Source: Dryas octopetala (Eukaryota > Streptophyta > Magnoliopsida > Rosales > Rosaceae). From it: a stretch of 64,000 nucleotides of DNA. Shown here piece after piece: positions 33,585 through 47,500 of this stretch. The DNA lies in contig OY992834.1 in assembly GCA_963921425.1 (NCBI GenBank), forward strand, positions 17,868,941 to 17,932,940. Reading direction: 5' to 3'. How positions within the stretch are numbered: position 1 is the first letter of the stretch; the number at the start of each line of letters is the position of its first letter. The position numbers were made by a program, and so were the translations under genes. A model generated the notes under the pieces. It was not told the DNA's origin and did not search any database. It was given only the letters and a program-made list of their open reading frames with translations.

Positions 33585-34712
33585 CAGGGTGGGAAAATTT
33601 TGTTTTTTGGGGAGGGGAAGATTTTATCAAAATGCCAAAATATTTTCATCAAGATTTCAGAAATTTCGGCAAAAATATCGGAGGCAAAGAAGCAGAGACC
33701 GGAGGCAAAGAGGGGAAAACAAGGCAGAGCCGCCGTCGCCGAAGGGAGAGAAGAGATCGGGGAGGGAGATGAGGAAGAGAGGGAGATTGGGGAAGGAGGA
33801 GGGAGGAGAGAGGAAGGAGGAGGGAAAAAGGATTGAGAGACTGGGAGAGAGAAAGAGAAGTGCGAACTGGAGTAATGAGAGGGAAGATGAAGACCAGAGA
33901 GGTCACGGGGAAAATGAAGGAAAGAAAAAAAAAAAAAGGGAAAAGAAAAGAAAAGAAAAGAAAAAGTTTAGGGTTGATTGGGGTTTGGGGCCTTTGGGCA
34001 ATTGGAAAAAAAAAAAAAAGGTTTGGGGTTTCGTTTGGCTATTTTGGTATTTCGTTTAATTGTTTTTAAACCCTAATACATTTCTATATAAAAAATAATT
34101 AAAAATACCTTAAAAGGCCTAAACCCTAATATTCTAAACAATATAGAGTATAGATTATATAATATATAGGGTTTACTGTATTAAGGTTTAGAAAAATTCA
34201 TTTATTTTTCTACGACTTCAAATTTATTTATTGCCTTCCAAAATTGATCAGAAAAATTCTAATATCTCAAAATTAACAAGATAATTATTAATAAACCACT
34301 ATTTACTCCAAAATAAATTATAAACCAACATTCCTGGGTCTCACAATCTATTTGGATTGTGTTTGATTATTGGGTTAAGGAGTTTAGAAAATTTGATTTA
34401 ATTCATGATTTAATATTATAATATAAATAAATTTGAGGTGTTATGTATATAATTATTAATTAGTGACCCATTTTTTAACAGTATTTGCCTCTAGTGCGCA
34501 TTATATTTACCTTATATCATATAAAATATACTCTATAATTTGGTTTTTTCAATGTTTTTTATCAATATAGTTGATAATATGTCAAATAAACATATGGTCA
34601 AGTTTCATTCAAAATTTTCGTATTTTAATAGTAATTTCCATCGTTTTTGTTTAATTTTGTCAAAATCAAAATTTTAATCAAAATTTCTTTAAAATCAAAA
34701 TTTTACTCATTG
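33585..34712. mobile_element. hAT-type non-autonomous element, copy 2
   Basis: An 1128-bp element with exact 8-bp flanking repeats ACCATAGG (33577-33584 and 34713-34720). Termini are CAGGGTGGGAAAATTTTG and, inverted, CAATGAGTAAAATTTTG. It shares with copy 1 (4113-5329) the GA-rich tract, GGGGTTTCGTTTGGCT, AAAAATAATTAAAAATA and the 3' stretch AAGTTTCATTCAAAATTTTC. ORFs inside are lysine/arginine/glutamate low-complexity. Confidence 0.75.
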
Positions 34713-34720
34713 ACCATAGG

Positions 34721-35238
34721 TGAGAGGTCGCTGGCCAGGAAGAGATTGGTGATTGTGTCAAGTCTTTTAATTTTTTTTTTAATAATAAAATATCATTTCC
34801 TACAGCTATTTATTTTATCCATGGAAGTTACAATTTTTAGACCAATGACTATTTACTCTAGTAAATTGAGACATAATATTTCTTTGTTAGGTAGCTCCAA
34901 TTTTAAATCTCATAATTTTACTACCTCCCTTCAAGAAGGATATGGACTCTCGATTAAAGCAGGTCTGCTGTTGTTGTAGTTATTGTTGTTGAAGGCCTGA
35001 AGCCCATCATGATTCTGATTCATGATAAAGAAAGAGGAGAGATGGAAAGAAGGAAAAGAGAGATTCAATGTGTCTGAGAGGAAAATAAAAGATCCTCCGG
35101 TCAAATTCAGACACCCACACCATCCTACACCACATTTCTAATCAGATCTAATTAATAATTTAATACCAACAACAATAAATAATTAAATTATCAAAATCCT
35201 CCTCAGCAGTCCTTCTAGAACGTTTGAAATAAAGGACA

Positions 35239-35269
<31 letters not shown>

Positions 35270-35338
35270 ATCTCTCTCTGCTTTCCTTTCTCTCTCTCGG
35301 AGAAGAAAATTTTTTTCTAATATTTTTCGGGTTTGATT
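34721..35338. other. ALA1 upstream region with CT tract
   Basis: No gene. 35238-35301 is a CT-rich tract, a common pyrimidine patch near plant transcription starts, so the ALA1 transcript may begin about here. Confidence 0.5.
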
Positions 35339-35536
35339 ATGTTCGCTGTCGCAACCCATTACGACTTGTTCCTCATTTCTTGCAATAGCCGCCCTCTCTA
35401 TAACTCTAGAATGCCTATCATGCCTTTGACCTTTAACAATTCTTTATCCTCCATCAAACACACGCTTCTTCAACCACCATTGAAGCACAGCAATAACACC
35501 ATCATCATCTACATCTCTACCTCTAAAATGCCGTAG
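35339..35536 (+). CDS. Upstream ORF in the ALA1 leader (65 codons)
   Basis: It starts at the first ATG after the CT tract and ends with TAG at 35534-35536, about 280 bp before the ALA1 ATG and in a separate frame. The predicted peptide (MFAVATHYDLFLISCNSRPL...) has no recognisable domain. If the leader is unspliced it could reduce translation of ALA1. It may instead be chance or be removed by a leader intron. Confidence 0.35.
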   Translation: MFAVATHYDLFLISCNSRPLYNSRMPIMPLTFNNSLSSIKHTLLQPPLKHSNNTIIIYISTSKMP

Positions 35537-35815
35537 TGGGCAAGCGAGTAAGCTCAAAACCAAAGCTTCTCTGACTCCTCACTCTCAAAGTTTTGTATGT
35601 ACCATATCTTCTGCATGTTTAGCTGACTATTGACTTCTCTTGCACATATAGCTGTTGTAATAGTATCTGGGTTTTGTTTGTTTTCTCGATTTTGTTGCTG
35701 TTGTTGTAAAATATTCCGATTTTGATTCGATTTTCCATCTGTGTATTCCATGCATTTGTTGATTATTGACTGAATGCTGTTCAAGAGGTCTATCTGATCT
35801 GATCTTCTTCGGATC

Positions 35816-38800
35816 ATGACCTCAAAGCGGCCTCTTTTGATCCCATCTCCAAGAACACCCAATACCCAAGACTTCCCTACTTTACCTGTCTTTTCTGATT
35901 TCGCAAAACCCAGTTCCGGGATGGATTCTAAAAACCCAGTTGAGAATTCCCTCAATATTGAGCCCTCCTTCAATTCTTCTTCACGGAGAAGCATCTCTTC
36001 GATTCAATCCAGGGCTTCCGGCACAAATTCTGTTCGGGAAGTGAGTTTTGGAGATCCGGGATCGAAGCCCGTGCGGTGTGGTTCGAGAGGAGCTGACTCT
36101 GAAGCGTTCAGCATGTCCCAGAAGGAGATGAATGATGAGGATGCAAGGATGATTTATATAGATGATCTTGGCCAGACGAATGAAAGGTTTGAGTTTTCGG
36201 GGAATTCAATAAGGACGACAAAGTACTCAGTTATCACTTTTTTGCCTAGGAATTTGTTTGAACAGTTTCATAGGGTAGCATACCTGTATTTTCTTGTGAT
36301 TGCTGTGCTCAATCAGCTCCCCCAGCTGGCGGTTTTTGGCCGGGGAGTTTCGATTTTGCCATTAGCATTTGTCTTGCTTGTAACTGCAGTTAAGGATGCC
36401 TATGAGGACTATAGGCGGCATCGGTCTGACCGAATCGAGAACAATCGCCTTGCATCAGTTTTGGTTAATAATCAGTTTCAGTCAAAAAAATGGAAGGATA
36501 TCCGAGTTGGGGAAATCATCAAAATTGAAGCAAATGAGGGTATTCCTTGTGATATGGTACTGCTCTCAACGAGTGATCCAACTGGGGTTGCTTATGTGCA
36601 GACTATCAATTTAGATGGGGAATCAAATTTGAAGACTCGGTATGCAAAACAAGAAACCCTCTCCAAGTTGCCTGAGAAGGAGAAGATTATTGGGTTGATT
36701 AAGTGTGAGAATCCCAACAGGAATATATACGGATTTCAGGCATTCATGGAAGTTGATGGGAAACGGCTGTCGCTAGGACCCTCCAACATTGTACTACGAG
36801 GCTGTGAGCTCAAGAATACTCATTGGGCCCTTGGGGTTGTTGTATATGCTGGTCGTGAGACCAAAGTTATGCTCAACAGCTCTGGAGCCCCATCCAAGAG
36901 GAGTCGTCTCGAGACCCGTATGAACTTTGAGATCATCATACTCTCCATGGTTCTTGCTGCTTTATGTACAATTGTCTCCTTCTGTGCTGCTGTTTGGTTG
37001 AGGCGCCACAATGATGAGTTGGATGACATACTTTTCTACAGGAAGAAGGACTACTCTAAAGACAAAGTGGAAAATTATAACTATTACGGATGGGCTTTAG
37101 AGATTCTTTTCACATTCCTCATGTCTATTATTGTGTTCCAGATCATGATCCCCATCTCGTTGTACATTTCTATGGAACTTGTTCGGGTGGGTCAGGCTTA
37201 CTTCATGATCCGAGATTCTCAAATGTATGATGAGGCCACTAATTCAAGATTTCAGTGCAGAGCTTTGAATATAAATGAAGATTTAGGGCAAATTAAGTAT
37301 GTATTCTCAGATAAAACTGGTACACTTACTGAGAACAAAATGGAATTTCAATGTGCAAGCATTTGGGGGGTAGATTATAATGGTGGGAAAGACAGTTCTG
37401 AAAAGGAGCAATACTTTGTTGAAGGTAATAAATCTTTTCTCTTTGAATATTTTCTTTTGATTAATACTTTCGATTGTTTTACCATTTTCCAATTTATTAT
37501 TTGTCGTGTTTGGTATCAGTTGATGGGAAGATTCTGAGGCCAAAGATGAAGGTGAAGGCTGACCCAGAGCTTCTTGGATTACTAAGAAGTGGAAAGGACA
37601 CAAATGAAGGCAAACATGTGCATGAGTTCTTCCTTGCATTGGCAGCTTGTAATACCATTGTCCCTCTTGTTATAGACACGTCCGATCCAAATGTGAAATT
37701 AGTAGATTACCAAGGGGAGTCTCCAGATGAACAAGCATTGGTTTATGCTGCTGCTGCCTATGGTTTTATGCTTATTGAACGAACCTCTGGTCATATAATT
37801 ATCGATATCCAAGGAGAAAGGCAAAGGTAATTTGACAATTTTTCAATTGGCTAATTAATCAATATGAATACATTAGTTTATAAATAGATATTTTTTACTT
37901 TGTGTGAGCATGCTTGTGTGATTTTGTGATTATAGTACAGTACAGTTAATGCTGAACTTCGTTTTGAGAAATAAAGATCATCTCTCATTCATAATTTCCC
38001 ACTCACGGGCAGTGCAGGTTCAGTGTTTTGGGTTTGCATGAATTTGATAGTGACCGGAAAAGAATGTCGGTTATATTGGGGTGCCCTGATAAGACTGTGA
38101 AAGTCTTTGTAAAAGGTGCTGACACTACCATGTTCAGTGTAATAGAAAAAAGATTGAACTTGAACATTATACGTGCAACGGAAGCCCATATTCATGCTTA
38201 CTCCTCTCTGGGTTTGAGAACGCTTGTTGTGGGGATGAGAGAACTGAGCGCTACAGAATTTGAGCAGTGGCACTCGTCTTTTGAGGCAGCAAGCACTGCT
38301 TTATTTGGTAGGGCTGCTCTGCTTCGCAAGGTTGCTGGCAACATAGAGAACAATCTCATCATACTAGGTGCCTCTGGTATTGAAGATAAACTGCAACAGG
38401 GAGTGCCTGAAGCCATAGACTCTCTAAGAACAGCAGGGATTCAGGTATGGGTTTTGACAGGGGACAAGCAAGAAACTGCCATATCAATTGGCTACTCCTC
38501 AAAGCTTCTAACACGCAAGATGACCCAGATTATTATTAACAGCAGCTCTAAGGTGTCATGTCAAAGAAGTTTAGAAGATGCCATACTCATGTCTAAGAAG
38601 CTCGTGACAGTATCTGGGGACACACACGCTACCGGAGGAAGTTCTGGAGATGGTGTAACTTCATTAGCTTTAATTATTGATGGTACCAGCCTTGTTTATA
38701 TTCTTGACAGTGAACTTGAGGAAAAGGTAATTGCTTCTAGATCTACCTGTATAGTTTCTAAATTTCTCGATGATGTCTTATATGCTGATCTAAGTTATAT

Positions 38801-41800
38801 TTTATGGCAGATTTTTGAACTAGCCAGTAAATGTTCTGTGGTGCTTTGTTGCCGAGTGGCTCCTTTGCAAAAGGCTGGAATTGTTGCCCTTGTGAAGAAC
38901 AGGACTGCTGATATGACGCTTGCCATTGGGGATGGTAATTATTAATTTGTTGACTTAATTTAAATAAGTACCTTATGCTTCCAAATACCTAAATTTGCTT
39001 ATGCCCACTCTCATTTGCTTTTGTGTTGATGTTCAAAATTTCTTTTGGAATATTAATAGGTGCTAATGATGTTTCAATGATCCAAATGGCTGATGTGGGA
39101 GTCGGCATCAGTGGCCAAGAGGGTCGACAAGCTGTCATGGCATCAGATTTTGCAATGGGGCAGTTCAGATTCTTAGTTCCCCTTTTATTGGTACACGGGC
39201 ATTGGAATTACCAACGAATGGGATACATGATATTATACAACTTTTATAGGAATGCGGTGTTTGTTCTTATTTTATTTTGGTGAGTAATTCTTTGTCGGAT
39301 GTAAAATTTCAATTCATGCATAAAATTAATCCACATGCATATAATGGGCTAATAACTTCCAGTTGTTCTGCAGACTTCAATTCTGAACCTTTGTCTTAAG
39401 CTGCTTCCTTTTTTTCTTTTTTAAAGTAAAAGTAAAAAGAAAGAGAAAATTAGGGAGGATTACTCATGGTTATCTATGTTTGGAATCATAGTCATTGAGG
39501 GGGAAAATATCTTTGACTTCCATTATAGAAAACCAATAATCTAATGTCATGGGCACAAATCTGGTTGAACTGACATTTGAAGTTGAAGCTAGATCTAATT
39601 TGAGGTCAAACCTAGATCTCTGTCCAGATTGTCTATGTGTTATATTTGATGCTTGAATCGTGCTGTCAATTATAATGGGATTTAATTTATAGGAGAGGAA
39701 AATGAAAGAAAGAAGAATCAGTATGTTGCCTATTATAGCTACTTATATTTTCATGTCTTCTTTGTAGGTATGTGCTCTTTACTTCTTTTACTTTGACAAC
39801 AGCAATTACTGAATGGAGCAGCATGTTGTATTCTATAATCTATACTGCATTACCCACAATCATTGTTGGGATTCTTGACAAGGATCTTAGTAGAAGGACC
39901 CTTCTAACATATCCTCAGCTATATGGAGCTGGGCACAGACAAGAGAGCTACAACTCAAAATTATTTTGGCTGGCGATGGTTGACACATTGTGGCAAAGTC
40001 TGGCTGTCTTCTTTATCCCTCTCTTTGCATATTGGGGCAGCACCATCGATACATCAAGTATAGGAGATCTTTGGACACTTTCAGTGGTTATTTTGGTTAA
40101 TTTACACTTGGCTATGGATGTTATCCGGTGGAATTGGATTACACATGCAGCCATTTGGGGATCTACAATTGCGACTTGGATTTGTGTCATTGTCATTGAT
40201 GCTATACCTTCACTCGTTGGCTACTGGTAAGCTCTCCAATTTAGTAGTAATCCCCATAAGATGCAGTGGCAACCATTTATGTTGTATTTCATGTCACATA
40301 ATGCACGGATGATGTAGAATGGGGTTGGGCAGCAGGGTTTAGATAAACTAGAGGAAACAAAACACGGCAAACAGAAACAAAAAGATAACTGGAATTACTC
40401 CAGGGGCTTCACACCCAGCCTTGGTTTCACACCAAAGATTGGCTTCACACCAAAAACAGTCCCATCGCAGGAAATCTAATTCTGAAAATTTTATTACTCA
40501 ATAATCTGTCCTCCAAGAGGAACAAAGAGGTCTTATAAAGACTACAAACCCGACTGAAAATAGTAAAGCAACCTATTCTAGGATAGAAATCCTAATCCAA
40601 CTAGAAATAGGAAAATAAAGTCAATCCCTATAAAAAAAAAAGGAAATCCAACCAAAGTCAATCCTAATGAAAATAGGAAATCAAACCAAATCCTTCTTGA
40701 AATAAGAAAACTGAAAAAAAACAACACATGCAACAAACAGTTCAGAAAACTAATCCAACCACAAAGATAGAGTTGAATTAGATGATCTTTTCTTCCCTCT
40801 TCTTCGTTGGTAAACCTTAAATGGCTTGTTAATGATGTCCACATCAACGGAAAGGTTAGGTTTCATGATAAATTTGTCGTCTCCAACTCCTTAGCTCATT
40901 CAATTAATGCAAGTGCAAATAGCTCACAATACTGAGGGAAAAAAACAAAAAACAAAAAAAAAAAGAACACACCATAAAATTGGATATAATGTGTCTCATG
41001 ATGGCTTACTAGTTTCAGCAAAGGATCAAGTCAAAGTGTTTCTTTGCAACATAGGCACACAATCAATATATAAAAAGAAAATTTAGTACTCAAACCTCCA
41101 CAATTAATTCCCAAAATAACCATCCTTTATAGAAAATATTTATCCCAAGTACATATGGTTAATTAATTTTCCTATATTTTCAACTATTGGATCTATGTAG
41201 AATTATATTTAAAGTTAATGACCTTTATCTTAGTCGATCTTTAAAGTTTTCCTAGTTACACTCAAGTCACTCTATCTGCTATCCATAGGAGGCAGTCAAA
41301 ACCTGAAGGTGGTTCCATAAAGAAGTTTAGATAGCTAGTATTTTGGTCAGGTGCATTTTGATTTAGATAGGGCAGATGTTTTTGGGGTTGGGTGACAGTA
41401 GCTCGTGTTTATTGATTAGTGTATGGAAACCTGTCTTGCATTGTTGCTACTTTATTCTGCAGCCTTGACAAATCTTCAAGTTTCTATTAATTTTGTAAGC
41501 ATGTATTCTACCTCTTGAACACCTTTATTTCCCTTCCATTTTTGTATTGGGACAATACTTGAGCCCTAGAGTCCTAGACGTGTCTCTCCTGACGATAATA
41601 GAGCCTTGGTTTTCTCTCTCATAATAACCCCACTCCCAGAAAAAATAAGAGAAAGGAAACTGAAAATGGCATCTTGGTATTAAATTATAACTGATCCCAA
41701 TTGCATTTTCCTACATATTTAAGTTACTGTTTAGTACCCCTTAAACATATGTGCTGAGAAAGTCAATGAGCTCATAACCGCAGCTCTGGTGGTAGAACAT

Positions 41801-42221
41801 GATCTCAGTTCTTTTCCTTTCTCCCAGAAAGAGCACAGAAACCATATATGAGAAATAGCCATCGCCAATCAGAATATTACAACCGTCAACAAGTTTGTTG
41901 CATGATTGAGAAGCTCCATACATGACACATGGATTAAACTAAAATATATAGTACCTGCATATGTATATACTAATCCTTGCAACTCCATTATAATTTGACA
42001 GGGCCATTTTTCATGTTATGAAGACTGCACCATTTTGGCTATGCTTGCTTGCAACCATCATAGCAGCACTCACCCCCCGCTTTGTTGTAAAGTTTCTGTA
42101 TCAGTACTATAGTCCTTGTGACGTTCAGATTGCAAGAGAAGCTGAGAGGTTTGGCAATCCAACAATGTTCAGCCCTGTACAAATAGAAATGAATCCTATC
42201 ATGGATCCCCCAAGGAGATGA
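35816..42221 (+). CDS. ALA1: P4-type ATPase, phospholipid flippase ALA1
   Basis: Seven exons join in frame to 1215 codons plus stop: 35816-37424, 37520-37826, 38018-38726, 38811-38934, 39060-39279, 39768-40226 and 42002-42221. The product is an aminophospholipid ATPase that moves lipids from the outer to the cytosolic leaflet, working with an ALIS/CDC50 subunit (family knowledge). Visible motifs: the N-terminal [17 protein letters not shown] and [15 protein letters not shown]; actuator [25 protein letters not shown] in helix 4; the phosphorylated Asp of [10 protein letters not shown] at residue 499; [18 protein letters not shown]; and GDGANDV across the exon 4/5 junction. The C-terminus ends DPPRR like Arabidopsis ALA1. 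It is slightly longer than Arabidopsis ALA1 (1158 residues), mostly at the N-terminus; a second Met at residue 36 could be the real start. Intact; no missing catalytic residue seen. Confidence 0.96.
40310..40870 (-). mobile_element. Possible solo LTR in ALA1 intron 6
   Basis: The 1.8-kb last intron contains a segment with repeated GGCTTCACACC/GGTTTCACACC words and, on the minus strand, a TTTATAAGAC TATA-like motif. Many plant LTRs look like this. No matching second copy, primer site or target duplication was found, so this is tentative. The rest of the intron (40871-42001) shows nothing recognisable. Confidence 0.3.
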
Positions 42222-44566
42222 TGAGGTGATGTCACCTTGTTGCGACTCCGTTTTTCTTTTGTAATTATATGTTATTCTTTAGGCTGCTTCAGAGTATCTC
42301 TCTCTTGGTTGCCTCATTTTCATTGTTTGCTATCCGAAGGATAGAGTTTGTAGTTCTAGCCTTCTAGGTTTATACTTTGTGTTCCCATTTTGTTTTTGTT
42401 GTATCTCATGAGATTCATTCAGTGTAATTAGCCTTATTAAAAGAGAAAAGAATTAGACACTTGTTACATGAACCTTACCACAAAAGAGTTTGACCAAGAG
42501 TTTCTGGTTGTCTTTGCTTGACAAATTTATTTTCTTCAGGGTTAGCGCTGTACCAGTTGAATTCCGGCTTGGTGTAAATGAGCTAGCTGCTTCATGTACT
42601 GTTTGAATGGATCTAGATCCTCTCCTCGTTTTCATAATCTTTGGTTTTTAATCTAAGCAGTATACTTAAAATCCAATGGTTTATGTGTTTTTGAGTTTTA
42701 CTATCCAACTCTAAACAAGATGGGAAAACCTTGAATTTCTAACGAATGATTTAGATTGAAAACCAAGGATTACCAAGATAAGGAAAGGATCCAAATTCAT
42801 ATCACACATGCACCATAATCCCACCTATTACAGAAAGTTTATTTGAGGTCATTGCATTGGTCGCTTCGTAATATACACTGTAGAGTGAGACTAGCCTTTA
42901 CATATCCAGTGGGGGTTGGGTTGCTACTAGATTCCTAGAATTTTTCTATCACTGCGCAACCACCCAAAAAAAAAAAAAGAATAATAAAAGGATTCCTGGT
43001 CTCAGTTGTTATGGGAAGCAAACCTATGGCTGGTTGCGTGGTACCATATTAATAACAATCAAGGGATTCTCCATTGTCGTTGCGCTTTTGCACTGGAGTC
43101 ACACCTTTGTATCCCTAATAACCTATAAATGGTAAACCCTAAATTCATAAATCCCCTTACTATGCCAAAACATATTCTAACACAATCAAATAATCCAAAA
43201 AAATCATTGTAAATTCTATTCGTATTCAATAATCTTTTTTCCTTACCAAAAAACTATACCCTACATTTACATTATTTTTTCTTCATTTATCCACTGTACT
43301 CAACCCACTTTCCTATTATACCCTACACTAACATTAGATTTACTTTCCTTACCCAACATCTCACATTCCTACTATACCCAACATCTCCTTCTCCCTAAAA
43401 GAACTAAATTTGTGGAAGCTCCAATTCTATATAACTCATCACCACTTTTCTAGATTTTTACCAAATCTGTTTGATCATAGATAATTGAAAGAACTAAATT
43501 TCATTTTCAAGTGCAATGTAGGGCCAAGTTGCATTTCCTGGAAAAATTTATTCAACTCCAAAGTCAATTTTGCAAATAACACCAATTGAAGATTATACCA
43601 AAATCCTGGAAACACTCCCGAAGTTCAAGCAACTTGTGGAGACTTTGGGGAAAAAATCCTAACAAGAGAAGCTTGAAGCAATTTGGAATTTTTGTCTCTA
43701 AAAGTTCTCTATTATATCTTCTTCGCTTCTCAGATTGACTTTCCCCATGTATCTAAAACTTGAAGGTGAAGTGGACTGATGGAGTTTTTTGTTAATTCTA
43801 TGCAGATGTTAATTCTATGGAGAAATTATTTTATATAACCGATATATTAACACGTGGTATAACTCGTCTATGTGTTATAATATAAGTGGATGTTATTAAT
43901 ACTATACTCTATTAATATAAATACATATTGGTTATACCTATAATTTTTCAATTCTCTATGGGTGCTGTTTTTCTATTTGGTGATACCCTGTGTTTCTTTT
44001 TTATCATAGATATACATTTGGTTTAATTTGGCTCTTTTAATCTCAGTTACTAGAATGATCCAATGGCTGAGCTTAGGAGCTCCCACAAAAGAAAGGCCCT
44101 CGTAAGTCTTTAGAGTTAGCCTAAATGGTAAGAATGGATATGATAAAAATTAGAATCAAGCTAGGTCCAAAATCCGATTCCCTCTAATGTAACCAAAAAA
44201 AAAAAGACAATCTCTCGTTATATCTGCTGCAACTACACTGCAGTGACAAAGAAAAGTGCTCAAACACTCTCATGAGCATTCAAACACTTACTGAGAGTGT
44301 TAGAACAATCGATGCAAATTTTTCAAAAGGAGGACAATAGCTGTCTGTAACTGGAAATTAAGTTCCTTTGGTTTGAAGTAGTGCAACTGCAACCTATTGA
44401 AACATACATTAATTTTGTTGGGCTTGTTGGACCCTGGAGCTTATCAGATGGAAATAAAAATAAATAAATAAAAGGTGGCCACATGAGTAATTACAGAGCT
44501 TATACATCTTGTATGGTATATTACATACACTGCTTACTATTTCATAAGAAGATCAGAAGTTTGAAG
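42222..44566. other. Intergenic between ALA1 and the receptor kinase
   Basis: 42222-42440 is the probable ALA1 3' UTR. The remainder is AT-rich without coding frames. A small inverted-repeat element may lie at about 43815-43958 (ATTATTTTATATAACCGATA against inverted AATTATAGGTATAACCAATA). 44460-44566 is the probable 3' UTR of the minus-strand kinase gene. Confidence 0.4.
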
Positions 44567-47500
44567 TCAAACTTGTTGGTCTGGTGAGAGGTGTGCGTCT
44601 TGGTTATTCAGACAGTAGTCTTCTCCTGCTGAATCCTGAACCTGTGCTGCAAACTGCAAATTCCAAAGAATGTCTTCAACAGAAGGCCTGTCAGCTGGCT
44701 CATTGGACAGACACCTCAGACATATCTCCATCATTGTCTTCAACGATTCATCCGAGCACTCCTTTTGCACTGCTGGGTCAACAATGCTCCTTCGAGCTAA
44801 GTCATCGGTCACTAAACTTACTCGAACCTGCATAAGAACCAAAAGCAAATTGTTAGATTTAGTAGGAGAAAGCAATTTTTATGGTTCACAGTAATGAAAC
44901 TAATGCTGGGTTTAGCTTTGAGCACATGTTCTATGTTCTCGGGTCTTGGTCATGGGGGCACCCATTTTCTAATTGGGAGCTAAATTAGTAGCAACCTGGT
45001 GCTAATATATATAAGAGTTTCGGAGGAAATGAAAGGAACCAATGATTTAAGAGAAAACACTCACAAGGTCTTTCAAAACACCAACTTCATTTTGGAACAT
45101 GATAGGCCTCCCCAGAATGATTTCTAGCAAGACTACTCCAATGTCATAAACATCATTCTTACACTCATGTTTGACCCTGCAACATTCATAGTAATTAACA
45201 CAACAATCCAGTATAAATGCGTGCGTGTGTGTTTTTTCTTTTAATTTAATTAAACTATCACCAAAAGACAAAGTATACAAAAGCTTTTAAAAGTTTTGTG
45301 AGATATTGAAACACTTTACAAGGAAATGGAAGGCCTACTGATCCAGATTGTTGGCATTAATTTAGCACTGTCAGTGTAATGACAGAATTTTACCAGACAA
45401 TAACATAGCTGAAATGAAGTTGGGAAAACCAGAAATGACAGAGTAATGCATTTCTTTAAAACTAGAGGTAGACTCAACGATGAGGAACTTCATTTAAGAT
45501 GGTCCCATTGTTGTTAATTATTATCAGTAACTAAACCTGAATGACATTAATACTATTAACAGGAAGGCAGTCAAGATGAATTCCGAAAGGAACTTAAATT
45601 TGAGGCTTTTTGGAAAGAGTAATTTATAATTTTGTGGAAAAAGAGCTTCATGCTGAAGGATTTCTAGACTCAACACCAAATAGTGGAATTTCTTGACTTA
45701 GTCATTTGTGCATAAATTCAAAAAGGCATTCAGTTGGAAATATAATAGTGTAGCCATACTACATATTCAATGAAGCCAAAGCTAATATGTTATTACCTAG
45801 CTTGAACGCTTCCTTTCAGTGCGGGAGAAGAAACTATAGTGCCAACCTGAAGGCTTACAAAAACAAAAGTTAACTCTGAGAACAATCTCTAGTTGGAATT
45901 CATTCACCGAAATAGATATATATCTTGTTATGCCTTACCATTCCCCTATTTTCAGCTAAAAGAGGCATGTTATAACTGCTTATTTTTACATGAAGATCGT
46001 GATCCAATAACACATTTGTTATCTTCACATTATTTGATGTTACACCAGGAACAATCCCTGTATGCAGAAACTGAATGCCCTTTGCAACTCCAATTGCCGC
46101 TACTATTCTCTGCGCCCAAGTAAGCTTTCGTCTTGGAGGTGCTTCTGCCAAACTTATTGTTAGGGATAAATATTCAATTGCTGAAAATGCCAAAATAATT
46201 AGGGAGAGAATCAAACAAAGATGCATCAGAAACCAGTGGGTAAAGGACGACTCTCCATCTCAACCTATATGGTATGTATGAATACATGTTGAACAACTCA
46301 ATAGGTCTCACCTAGAAATCTTCTTCTGGAAGTTTTTTAAGATTATTGAAAAGAAAAAATGTTATTTGGCTTCTGATGCCTTAGATTTCACAGAATACTA
46401 TAACCAACAAAAAGACTGATTTGTCTTGGTTCCACATGCATTAAGTAATGAGTATGGGATATCATCTTAATCTGCAACGACTTTCTCTCAATAGCAAAAC
46501 AATGGGTCATAGGAGGAGCTCAGACCTTCATGGAATAAACTATAAAGTAATTGCAAATGAAACCCATTTTTCTGGTTAGCAGTATAAGCAAGTAGGACAA
46601 TAACTTTACCAGAGATGCAGCCTCGTAGAGTTCCATTGGGAACAAACTCAAATATAAGAAATATTCTACTGACGCCTGAATTATCTGGATGGCACTCGAT
46701 GCAATGTCCAAGCGCGCTAACCAAATGACTATGTCTCAGTTTTGAAATCAGCTCAATGAGGTGTGTATAGACCTGGGGACTATGCCTCTTCCTCATTTTT
46801 AAGCATCTTATAGCAACAAGTGTTCCATCAGGGAGCTTCCCTCTATATATCTGGCATAATTGTAACAGAAAAGGACAAATTATTGGGAAGCAGTGACTTA
46901 AAAATTGCATTTAATTAGATCATAAAGACTATGAAACATTCACCTCACCATAGTATTCTGAAAACTCTAAGGATTTCTTGAACAAACCATATCAGTCAAG
47001 TTTTGGGCCATTTTTTTAACACTAATGGACATGGCAGATTTTCAATCAACTATTCAAATATGCATACGAGGTGATGAGGACCTTCAAGAAATTTTGTGGA
47101 GAAGAAAGATAATCTATCTGGTGGTATAACATCAATGAATGGCAGACTATCCTGGAGTTTTTTAGTGAATCATGTGGATCTTTTCACAACAGGTAGAGTT
47201 TTACCCACTCTTGCAAAGTTCACATTGTGTACCGATTCAGGTTTGGATTTAATTATTGAAAAGGTTGATCTAGGTGATACAAACTCAAGAAAATATGAGA
47301 ATATTTTGTTTGGGTTTCAAAGACTGATAACTTTCTGAAACACAATAGCATATCTTAATCTATGTTAAATGGACAGCAAGAAGGACATAAAGTAACCTAA
47401 TTTGACATGTGTTGAATTCAATAAGGTGAATGTGTCCAGCATGCCTATATCGGAAGCATACTCAAGAGAAGGCTACTTGAATGAACTAGATGTGGTTCTG

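Noticed and set aside
33562-34069. 165-codon plus-strand ORF
   Set aside because: Lies within hAT-type copy 2 and consists of GA-rich low-complexity codons, parallel to the copy 1 artefact.
36820-37029. Minus-strand ORF inside ALA1
   Set aside because: Shadow frame of the strongly conserved ALA1 exon 1.
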